NCBI GenBank assembly: GCA_947685225.1
Contig: CANTUV010000002.1
Coordinates: 5,828,001-5,892,000, forward strand
Source of the DNA: Garcia nutans
Lineage: Eukaryota; Streptophyta; Magnoliopsida; Malpighiales; Euphorbiaceae
Direction: 5' to 3'
Length of the DNA: 64,000 nt
Shown: piece after piece, positions 22,054 to 31,237 of the stretch
Position numbering within the stretch: the stretch's first letter is position 1
How the letters are laid out: each line of letters starts with the position of its first letter
Translations under genes and position numbers: made by a program
Notes under the pieces: model-generated
Seen by the model: only the letters and a program-made list of their open reading frames with translations
What the model was told of the DNA's origin: nothing
Databases searched by the model: none

Positions 22054-22812
22054 TTAGACTAAAAACACTACTGCACTCCCACTAACCATCTTGTAAACAC
22101 AAGGTTCATCTTCATTCTTGATGAAACCAAAGTTCCTAACTATTTCATCAAAACAAAGATTCCAGCTTTGAGATGCTTGCTTCAATCCATAAATGGATCT
22201 TTGAAGCTTGCAAACCTTTGTAGAATTCTCAGGATTTACAAAACCCTCAGGTTGTGTCATATACACATCCTCAAGCAAGTTTCCATTAAGGAAAGCGGTT
22301 TTGACATCCATTTGCCATATCTCATAATCATAGTATGCTGCAATGGCAATGAGAATTCTAACAGACTTAAGCATAGCAACTGGTGAAAAGGTTTCATCAT
22401 AGTCTATACCATGAGTTTGCTTGAAACCTTTTGCAACAAGCCTTGCTTTATAGGTCTGCACATTCCCATCCATGTCAGTTTTCTTCTTGAAAACCCATTT
22501 GCAACCAATAGTCTTAATACCCTCTGGAGGATCAATTAAAGACCAAACTTGGTTGTCAAACATAGATTGCATCTCAGATTTCATGGCTCCAAGCCATTTG
22601 TCTGAATCTAGACCTAACACAGCTTCTTGATAGGTAGTAGGCTCATCTTGATCTATGAGCATTACTTCACTATCATCAGTCACAAGAAATCCATATCTTT
22701 CTGGCTGACGACGTGTCCTATCAGACCTGCGAGGGATTTGTGTTACATCTTTAGACTCCACAACTATTTGTGGTTCTGAAATAGGCTCTATAGACGGCTC
22801 AATGATTTCTTA
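22054..22812 (-). pseudogene. pol: Copia pol: N-terminal half of reverse transcriptase
   Basis: In frame with the segment above. It reads ALGLDSDKWLGAMKSEM-type thumb entry (actual start PTTYQEAVLGLDSDKW), then WVFKKKTDMDGNVQTYKARL, KGFKQTHGIDYDETFSPVA, QMDVKTAFLNGNLLEDVYM and VCKLQRSIYGLKQAS. These are the standard copia RT blocks, including the first catalytic aspartate in QMDVKTAFL. A TAA (22054-22056) falls just before YVDD, probably from a TTA leucine codon. Another TAA (22810-22812) separates it from the integrase end. Confidence 0.88.
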
Positions 22813-23882
22813 TGGTACTTGAGTTTCCTCAACTTCTACTATACTCCCACTAGTTCTCTTAGAAAGAAATTCCTTTTCCAAAAAGATCCCATTTCGAGCA
22901 ACAAACACTTTGTTCTCTGAAGGAGTATAGAAATAGTATCCTTTAGTTTCCTTAGGATACCCCACAAAATTACATTTGATAGACTTTGGAGCTAACTTAT
23001 TGAAACTAGTCTTTTCACATAAGCTTCGCAACCCCAAATCTTAAGAAAAGACAAACTAGGTGTCTTACCTGTCCATATCTCATATGGTGTCTTTTCAACC
23101 GCCTTAGATGGTACATGGTTCAAAATGAATGTAGCTGTCTCCAAGGCATAACCCCAAAAAGATAAAGGAAGATCCGCTTGACTCATCATTGATCGAACCA
23201 TATCTAATAGAGTTTGATTTCTCCTTTCAGAAACTCCATTCCACTGTGGAGTTCCTGGAGGAGTCAGTTGTGAAACAATTCCACAATCCCTTAGATGATC
23301 ATCAAACTCTTGGCTCAAATATTCACCACCTTGATCTGATCGAAGTAGTTTAATTGTTTTACCAAGTTGATTTTGTACTTCATTTTGAAAAGTTCTAAAC
23401 ATTTCAAAAGACTCATGCTTATGTTTCATTAGGTAGACATAGCCATACCTACTGAAATCATCAATAAAAGTAATAAAGTATTGAAATCCTCCTCTGGCAC
23501 TAATGCTAAAAGGACCACATACATCTGTATGTATCAAGCCCAATAAATCATTAGCCCTTTCACTATGCCGAGTAAAAGGATCCTTTGTCATCTTACCAAG
23601 CAAACAAGACTCACATGTTTCAAATGATTCAAAATCAAATGAATCTAATAATCCATCTTGATGGAGCTTAGAAATGCGTTTCTCATTTATATGGCTAACG
23701 CGACAATGCCATAAATAAGTAGGGTTTAACTCATTTGGCTTAGTTCTCTTAGAAGTTATGTTATAGATATCATTACCATTAGAATAATCAAGATTAAGGA
23801 TATAAAGGCCATTATAAGAATTTACAATACCATAAAGCAAATCATTTTTTTTTTCAAAAATAGAACATTTCTTATTCTTAAT
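22813..23882 (-). pseudogene. pol: Copia pol: GAG-pre-integrase and integrase
   Basis: The frame follows directly on the protease part after one TAA (23883-23885). The zinc region shows YLWHCRVSHINEKRISKLHQ and CESCLLGKMTKDPF, with paired H and C residues. The core has LIHTDVCGPFS, ITFIDDFSRYGYVYLM, LLRSDQGGEYLSQEF and GVSERRNQTLLDMVRSMM, so the D-D-E triad is present. A frameshift near 23010 moves the C-terminal part (NFVGYPKETKGYYFY) into another frame, visible from 23037 to 22810. Confidence 0.88.
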
Positions 23883-24515
23883 TTATGAATAACCTTCATC
23901 ATCCAAAACAGATACTGAAATAAGATTCCTACTCATAGTAGGAACATAAAAGCAATTGTTCAAAATTAAAAAAAACCCATTGGGCATAACAAGTTCATAA
24001 GTTCCTACAGCTATAGCAGCAACTCTTGCTCTATTGCCAACACGTAGGTCCACTTCGCCCTTCTTCAGCATCCTACTCCTTTTGAGTCCCTGCATATTTT
24101 TACAAATATGAGATCCACATCCGGTATCTAATATCCAGGAAGAAGGAATAGATAAATTAATTTCTATAACATAAATACCTGAAGATGTAGTCGCACTACC
24201 CTTCAACTTCTTTAACTCATCCAAATAGAGTTGACAATTTCTCTTCCAATGCCCAGGCTTGTTGCAATGGAAACAAGTCCCTTCCTTAGGAACTTTAGCC
24301 TTAGGTTCAGATTTTGGTTTAGCTTGTCCCTTGGACCCTTTAACACCTTTTGCCTTACCCTTGCCTTTAGTATCTTTGGCTTTCTTTTTCATTTGTTTAA
24401 TATTGACATTCAATATTTGGGTAGGCTTTTTGATATTCCCCTCAGCAGTTTTGAGCATACCATGTAGCTCAGGAATGGATTTCTCCATGTCATTCATGTT
24501 ATAGTTCATGACAAA
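23883..24515 (-). pseudogene. gag-pol: Copia zinc knuckle and aspartic protease
   Basis: Lysine-rich linker followed by CFHCNKPGHWKRNC, a perfect CX2CX4HX4C zinc knuckle, then the protease with SSWILDTGCGSHICKNM. The expected catalytic triplet D-S/T-G is present as DTG. The segment ends NCFYVPTMSRNLISVSVLDD, the typical end of copia protease. It is in frame with the capsid part upstream, with one TAG (24516-24518) between them. Confidence 0.88.
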
Positions 24516-25040
24516 CTATAAGAAACTGCTAGGCAATGAATGTAGGATCAAATCCGTGGAGAGTTCTAAACTCAGGGGATATCCAAGTCTAGCAAGGTGA
24601 TCTAGATAGCCTTTCATCTTCAAAACATGAGCACTAACAGATTCACCTTCAGACATTTTGCAGTCAAATAATGCAACAGCGGTGTCAAACCTATCTTGCC
24701 TAGCCTGTTGTTGGAAAGCTTGTTTGAGATGCACACTCATCTCATAAGCCTCTAAGTGTTCCAGATCCTTCTGAAGTCCTGGACACATGGTAGCCAACAT
24801 AAGACATCCTATGTCATTGGAATCATCCACATGCTTCTTATGCTTACTCTTAGCAGCATTAGAAGCATCAGCAAGAGGTGGGTCAGGGACAACTTCATCA
24901 AGCACGTAGGACTTTTTCTCTTGTTTGAGAACAATTCTCAGGTTCCTAAACCAGTCAACAAAATTAGTCCCACATTCTTTCAGTTTTTCCTTCTCAAGGA
25001 TAGATCGCAGTGATAAGGTGGAATTGTTATTAGCAGCCAT
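24516..25040 (-). pseudogene. gag: Copia gag, capsid part
   Basis: Starts ATG at 25040 (MAANNNSTLSLRSILEKEKL) and contains FVDWFRNLRIVLKQEKKSYV, HVDDSNDIGCLMLATM, HLKQAFQQQARQDRFDT and SVSAHVLKMKGYLDHLARLG, all typical of the copia capsid family. It ends in a TAG at 24516-24518, after which the same frame goes on into the zinc knuckle. Length and order fit a normal copia gag interrupted by one nonsense change. Confidence 0.88.
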
Positions 25041-26513
25041 CTACAAAATAAATAAGCAAAGTCAAATTTTAATTAATAATGAGGTTAAAATTATTTAAAC
25101 TCCTACTAAAAATATAACCCTCTAAAGAAATATTTTAGTAGGCTAAGATCCGTATTTCACTTAATTCTAAACTCAGCTTTGGCGTGACACTTAAAATCAA
25201 GTTATTTAGGTAGGTAACATCTTTACCAATTACATCTCATGTAACTCTTAGTAATTATGGAATATTGACATCATATATCATAGCATGTTGAATTCCATCT
25301 AATGCCTTAGGCCCAAAACCATTTTGATAGCCTAATTAAGTCTAACCAATTTTAAAACATATGAGTAGCACTATTACTCATCCTACTTAGCTAGGAATAT
25401 TTAAAGCATATTGCTTTGGCAATACCTACTTTAATACAATCTTAGTTTTGATAGGTGTTCAAAACATGGATGGCATTTAGACTTAAATTATTAATGAGGG
25501 TTCAACTAAATTATTATCATGTCTTGCATTACATATCATTATATTTTAGCATCCTATATGCATATAATTTATCACATAAGCATCATATACCAAATGACAA
25601 AATATGTAAACGTGACATACCATGGCCAAACTAAATATGATCTTCAAGAGACCAAATGAAGATCATAAAGGCAACCCTAGGTGAAAAACCTATCTATTAC
25701 AACACTTGCAATATTACATATCTTCAAAACTTGAGCTTGTGCTTCCATCACCATGGAACCATCTTCTCCTTGGTATGAATCTCCATCACAAACATTGTAA
25801 CTTGAATCTTCATTTATTACAATAAAAGAAAATCTAACTACTAGTAAAATAAATTACAACAAAATAAACGACACGCAGGCCGTATTTACCCAAAATTAAG
25901 ATATGAATAAACCAATTACATAGGTCATAAGGCCATGCTATGCACCATGCCAAGACATCAAACAAACATAACATATTCATCACCAACATGTTAAATAGAA
26001 ACAAATATATTGAAATTCTTAATGTCGCGGCAACGAACTATAGGGCGCGAACATACGGCGGTCTTGCTAGCCGGTTAGCGGGCGGGGCTCCTCGAAGCCA
26101 AACAGAAACGTTAATCTCATTAACCTTTTTCTTTGGTGATACCCTAAAACAGAATCGTTAATCTCATTAACCTTCTTACTGTTTTATTTCGAATATGTAC
26201 AACCCATTACAGAATCATTACCAAATGTTTATATCACATATAAACTTAATCGTTTTCATCATATGAAAATCATTTTAATCAACCAATCATATATACGTGA
26301 TCATCTCATGAAAACAAAATTAAAAACACCAATCCTTTCTCATCATATGAAAAATGAATTAGGGTTTTACAGAAACGAAACTAAAAAACCAATCCTTTCT
26401 CATCATATGAAAAATGAATTAGGGTTTTATAGTTAACATGCCATACGAAATCAATATATCTCATGTAATCATTTCAACATGACATTTTGGACTTAAACGA
26501 AAACAACAAGTCT
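25041..26513 (-). other. Leader of the copia element
   Basis: About 1.5 kb between primer site and gag start, with no supported reading frame. It contains an imperfect direct repeat of about 55 bases (near 26331 and 26386, sharing CCAATCCTTTCTCATCATAT) and a short GC-rich patch at about 26022-26100 with many CpG sites, unlike its surroundings. Confidence 0.6.
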
Positions 26514-26524
26514 CTCTGATACCA
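26514..26524 (-). promoter_or_regulatory. Primer binding site of the copia element
   Basis: Minus-strand TGGTATCAGAG, complementary to the 3' end of initiator methionine tRNA, one base from the LTR boundary at 26526. Confidence 0.93.
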
Positions 26525-26525
26525 C

Positions 26526-27876
26526 TGTTAGGAAATCAAGGAGATCACTGCAAACCAAAAACACGCAGCGGAAAAATTTTTGATCTCTGATTTCCCACCA
26601 GGATCCATGCTGTTCTTTTAATTTGACGAAAGTGTTCAAAGAACTAACCTGTTGATGATTCGAAATCACAGTTTGGAAGAGATGCCTCGATCGTGAAACA
26701 CCCTCTATCACGTATCCACACGAATGCTACCGTCTGAGTGCTAGCTCTCTACAACGGCGAAGGCTGGAAAAACGTTTTCTCTAAAATGTATTATTGTTCC
26801 TTTGTTTTCATTCTCTTTCATTTTCTAATGTTACCTCTGAGAAGACTTAACGTCTAGAGTGAATATAATCACTCCATAATCCAATTCGAAATTGGATAAG
26901 GTAAGTCAAATTCAGAATCCAAATCTAATAAGGATTCTGAATATATTATCTAATAATATATATATATAAATGAAAATAATAATAATAATAAATATTAATA
27001 TCTAATATTAATATTATTAATATTATATCCAGCCCAAAGCGCATTCTTGTGTGTGACCTGATAGACCGATATTAATTGGTAGTCAATTTAATCTCTATTA
27101 AACCAACAAGTCGTAATTGGCCTCTAGCAAGGCATTACAACTACCCAATTAATATAAGGAATGTCCAATTTGCCTAATAATAGTACATGCATTAATCCCT
27201 TTGTCACACGATATCTAGCTTGAACATAAGTCATGGTCAACGTCATACTTATATTGTCCAAACTTATGATTACTCGATCTCCAAGTAGACTGATAAAAAC
27301 AAATGAAATTGATCACACTATCAATTCATTTGAGCACGGCCATGCATTTCACAGTCTCACTTATCGAGGGGCCCAAAAGATATCTCTCTCAAAGAGAGGG
27401 ACAAATTCTATCTTGATTGTTCATTATCCTCTACATAATTTCTATCATATATGATCATAACCTTTATTACTATCCAGTTACAGATAATGTTTGATCATGT
27501 CAAAATATAATAGTCCTTCTATTGGAAACTATGACAATCTCAAGTCAAAGAATTAATACATAACTATCATGAGATTTACTTATGACACTAACCCATGTAG
27601 TAATCTCATGATGGGTCTATCCAATACATTGTTCTCTAACAAGAATCTAAGAAATTGATTTGTATCACTATACACATAACCATCTGATGATTATCAAATC
27701 AATGTTCATACTGGTTAAGAATTATTTTTTTATCTCTATAACAATAATAAACCAGGAACAAATATCAAAATTGTGTAACATGCAAACAAACAATAATGAT
27801 AATAAAACCTCATTTATTAATAATGAATGTATAACATAAAGATCCAAATAAATGGCCTAGGGCACATACACTAAGA
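26526..27876 (-). repeat. Copia LTR, 5' LTR relative to the element
   Basis: Starts TGTTAGGAAATCAAGG and ends ACACTAAGA, where the other LTR has ACACTAACA, 1351 bp. It differs from the partner LTR by scattered single-base changes and a shorter AAT microsatellite. The target copy GTATT follows at 27877-27881. Confidence 0.92.
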
Positions 27877-28269
27877 GTATTGCCAATTAAAATTGAGATC
27901 AAGTCATTAAGAGTTGTCTTGGAAGTTGAACTGCCTAAAACGAAATGGGTAGTGAGCAGATACACACAGTTAGCTTTACTAGAGGAGAGAAGGTTAAAAG
28001 CACTATATCATCATCAACTGTATCAAAGGAAGATAGCTCGAGCTTATAATAGAAGAGTTAAGATCAGAAAACTCAAAGTCGGGGATTTAGTGTTGAAACA
28101 ATGTAAGCCTAATGTATCTGATCCAAGAGGGAAGTTTAGACCTAGCTAGGAAGGGCCATATGTTGTAAAACAAGTCATGAATAAGGGTGCAGTGAAGTTA
28201 TCAGACATGGACAGGAACGAGTTTAGTGAGCCAGTGAACATTGACAGGTTGAAGAGGTTCTATGTATAA
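27877..28269 (+). pseudogene. pol: Integrase of C1, C-terminal part
   Basis: Continues the integrase split by copia. It reads IKIEIKSLRVVLEVELP, RYTQLALLEERRLKALYHHQ, IARAYNRRVKIRKLKVGDLV, then a TAG at 28147-28149 in a codon where a tryptophan would fit (RPS-stop-EGPYVV). The frame goes on to EGPYVVKQVMNKGAVKLSDM and ends RLKRFYV with TAA at 28267-28269. This is the GPY/F-type C-terminal module of gypsy integrases. No chromodomain follows, unlike elements A and B. Confidence 0.88.
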
Positions 28270-28621
28270 AAAAAAAAAAGGAAAAGAGCTCGCTAGGTTG
28301 AAAACCCAAAAAGGGCGGCCTAGGCAACAATTAGGGCTAAATGAGAGAAAATTATTAATTAGAAAACCCGAAAGGGCTAGTTGGCAACAGGAGTGATCTT
28401 GTGTATGCTGACTTTATGTTTGAATGTTCCCAATTTAATAAACATAATTAATGTTAAAATTGTTTTATGTGCACTGTTATAAGTATTTGACCAGATATGG
28501 ATGAAATAAATAAACACAACAGCAAAAGGTGATGACAAATTATAAAAAGAAAATAAGCATCTTTTATTACTTTTATTTTTTCACCCTAACAATACACTTT
28601 CTAAATTGACAAATGTAAAAT
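28270..28621 (+). other. Spacer after pol in C1
   Basis: No coding sequence seen. It holds two copies of the module GCTAGGTTGAAAACCC..AAAGGGCGGCCTAGGCAAC (28290-28395), also found inside the aORF2 intron and in D. The tail of aORF2 begins at 28622 on the opposite strand. Confidence 0.6.
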
Positions 28622-29904
28622 CTATGGCAGACGATAAGTGTAACGTGCAGGCCAGCTTTGCTTCAGCCGATCCAAGTAGGCTTCAGTCAAGCAAGGCATG
28701 TCTAAATCGGGAGTGAATTCATAATTGCGAGGCTCAGCTCCACACTGACGGCTAAGTCATCGAGGATCATAATAAGTACCTCATTGAAGAGCAGCAAGAG
28801 GAACATACATCAAGCATGTCCGCATGGTGACACAAGAAATCTTCCACCAAGGTACCAACCAACGGATGTTGACTTCAGCGCGTGAGTGGATCCAGTCAAC
28901 CCAGTCAGCATATGAAGAAGCAAGATGGAGTAATTTTCTTACAGAATGATGTCGTGGCAGATATCTAGAAAAATCCATGGATGGAGTATCAAGCAAGCAT
29001 AGACGCTCTTGAAGCCAAATCTGTGAGGGAAAATTAAATTAAATTAAAAAAAAAAAGAGTCCGCTAAGTTGAAAACCCTCAAGGGCAGCTTAGGAAAAAA
29101 ATTAGGATATCTCGCTAGTTCCGAAAACCCACATGGGAAGACCAGGCAAAAATTAGAGTAATATAAAAAAATATAATAAAAAGAGGTCCGCTAAGTTGAA
29201 AACCTGCAAGGGCAGCTTATGCAAAAATTAGGATAGCTCGCTAGTTCCAAAACCCCGCATGGGCGGACTAGGCAAAAATTAGAGCAATAAAATAAAAAAG
29301 AAGAAGAAAGTGAAAACCTAAATTGAAAACCCAAAAGGGCAGTTTAGGTAATTACCTAAAGCAACAATGGACTCCCGGTCAGTCTCTTTGACAATCTTGA
29401 TTTAAGTTGGTCTAATCCAACTAAAGTCTCGGCTAAGATCACGGGTATCGGCGATAAGCCTCCTTCCATTTGGTCCATGATATCAAATATTCGTGGATCA
29501 ATATCGCCATTAGAAGAAACAAGCAAGAATTGGCCAAGCAAGCAAAGATAAAGCATACATCCCCATGCCTTAGTAGAAGCCAAATGAGAAAGGTAAAAGT
29601 CAATTAAGGGACCAAGCAGAATTTTCTCACCTCTCATCAACTGTAGAACTTCAGGTTTTGAGATTTGAAATAACAATTGCATCTTCTGTTGAGTCTTGGA
29701 AATCAATATAGGTAACGCCATTTGTTGATTATTCGGATATCCAAGGATGGCCTCAAATTCTTCAATCAAGGGACATATTTCAAAGCCATTAATTTTAAAT
29801 GTCCTAGAATTCGCGTTCCAAAAAGAAGCCATGGCATGTAAAAAAGAATGGTCCAATTTAACATTTTGAAAACACTTCAAAGTATCAATTTTTGACCAAG
29901 ACAT
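28622..29904 (-). pseudogene. Antisense gene aORF2 of C1, two exons, mobile-domain-like
   Basis: On the strand opposite to gag-pol. Exon 1 runs 29904 to 29356 (183 codons): MSWSKIDTLKCFQNVKLDHS, MASFWNANSRTFKINGFEIC, EEFEAILGYPNNQQ, LGQFLLVSSNGDIDPRIFDI and GSPLLL. Its last codon is TAG where D has CAG, followed at once by the donor GTAATT. The intron is 29355-29021 (335 bp), ending TCCCTCACAG. Exon 2 runs 29020 to 28622 (133 codons): IWLQERLCLLDTPSMDFSRY, YADWVDWIHSRAEVNIRW, and ends QSWPARYTYRLP. Two TGA codons in exon 2 fit decayed CGA. The WxxxSRTFxxNGxExCPxIEEF start and the SPLLLQIWL block recall plant mobile-domain-related (DUF7745-like) proteins. The function is unknown and the gene is now dead. 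Confidence 0.75.
29021..29355 (-). repeat. aORF2 intron built from repeated modules
   Basis: Between the GT donor (29355-29354) and AG acceptor (29022-29021) lie about five copies of a module near 65 bases long. Each reads GCTAAGTTGAAAACC or GCTAGTTCCGAAAACCC, then CAAGGGCAGCTTAGG or CATGGGCGGACTAGG, then AAAAATTAG. The same module occurs after the pol stop (28290) and in the D intron (5885-6105). Confidence 0.75.
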
Positions 29905-30396
29905 TCATATTGTTAAATAGAATTTTTATTTTCTTTAAATAGAGTTCGGTCATTGTGGAAGGCGGAAGGAAAATTAGAATTGATAATAGGAGTTTTTACG
30001 TTGAAGTAGAAAATGTCTTGGCTTCTGTATGAAATTGTGGCGTGAAAAGTGATTTATATAGGATGATTATGTTGTTCCAAAATTGATAAGGAAAAGAATG
30101 AGACTAAGATGCATGAGGAAAAGGAATTGGCGATGAAAGGATCTTAAATTACTACATTGCATTTGGTTTTGAAGTGATGCTGTGTAAATGTTAAATATGA
30201 AGAGGAAAGTATAACAATTATATCATAGTAATAATCATGATAAAAAAATAAAAAAGAAAAAAAAAGAAAGAAAAGGAACAAAAAGTAAAAAGAAAAAGTA
30301 AAAAAAGAGTTGCAGTAAAATAAACATTGTATATTATCATTATTTTTTTTACTTATCGTACAATGTTTCCTCAATTAACACAATATTCATATGTCA
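29905..30396 (+). other. Spacer between aORF2 and aORF1 in C1
   Basis: No gene seen. A purine-rich A/G tract (30240-30310) and AT-rich flanks. Read antisense, it lies upstream of aORF2 and downstream of the aORF1 stop. Confidence 0.5.
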
Positions 30397-31237
30397 CTAA
30401 GATGGAGGTGGTAGATAATCAAATAAAGCCCTGAAAAAATCACCGCCTGTTGGAGGAGGAGGTAAATCACCCGTCCTGAGTCCACCAGAAGTAGGAGCAC
30501 CAGAATCTCTATTACCTTGGAGTTTTGATCTGTAACAGACCTCATCGGAAGTAGATGAAAAGATCTCATGGTCATCAGTTTGGGGGCCTCTAGATGAAGA
30601 AGCACCAGGATCTCTCATCCCCTGAAACCGGAAGTTTCAAAAATTTTGCTTTGATTGATGGTACAAATTTTCAAAATGGGAAACCTGTTGAAAACTAGCA
30701 GCCAGCTCTTCTTGAAGTTTCTTGTTTTGTTCTTCAAGCATCCGCTGTGAGCCAGAAAGGAAAAGAGTAAGAGCATACATAATCATGCATACATACAGCA
30801 TAAATTATCATGAAACAAGAAAACTTACTAGGTAATTGATATCAATACCCTATGGATGAGATGGCATATCTGGTGGACTAGAATGAGCAAATGAAGGAGC
30901 AGTAAAAGAAGGTCTAGCCTCATGATAAAATGGGCCAACAGCCTGCAACAATCATTAAAAAAAGTCAAAACAAGTTAAGAAAGAAGCGATTACAATGGAA
31001 AAATGGTAAAAGCTTACCTGAGAAGTGCTAGCACCGAGATGTGGAACAAACTCTCCTCCCTCTCAATGATGTTCCTCTTCATCTCTATCCTCATTTTCTT
31101 CAGAAATTTCTCATACACCAATAGGAGATACGTTAAAGTTCAAAAGCCCAATTTGAATAAACTGGGTGTAAGATGCACCCGGTGGATAGAGAAATGTTTC
31201 AACATCATAACCGTGCCTGGCAAACCACCATGCATTC
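30397..31237 (-). pseudogene. Antisense gene aORF1 of C1, C-terminal three exons
   Basis: The first exon left (31237 to 31018) reads WWFARHGYDVETFLYPPGAS, YTQFIQIGLLNFNVSPIG, then an acidic run and ends GASTSQ before donor GTAAGC. Intron 31017-30943 (75 bp). Second exon 30942-30829 (38 codons, AVGPFYHEARPSFTAPSF). Intron 30828-30745 (84 bp), acceptor GGCTCACAG. Last exon 30744-30397 (116 codons) starts RMLEEQNKKLQEELAASFQQ, a likely coiled coil, and ends FFRALFDYLPPPS-stop. All borders are GT-AG and phase 0. Four in-frame stops (three TGA, one TAG) make it a pseudogene. The part with the mobile domain, still seen in D, is missing because the chromovirus cluster starts at 31238. Confidence 0.72.

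Larger units (their letters stand above)
19695..27876 (-). mobile_element. Ty1/copia element inserted in C1 integrase
   Basis: Two LTRs (19695-21052 and 26526-27876), flanked by a perfect GTATT duplication (19690-19694 and 27877-27881). Joining the flanks restores the C1 integrase, as the uninterrupted D copy shows (4690-4720). The gene order on the minus strand is gag, protease, integrase, reverse transcriptase, RNase H, which defines copia. Primer site and purine tract are both present. The polyprotein frame carries several stops and one frameshift, so the element is defective, but the LTRs remain very similar. I do not assign a copia sub-lineage. Confidence 0.93.
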
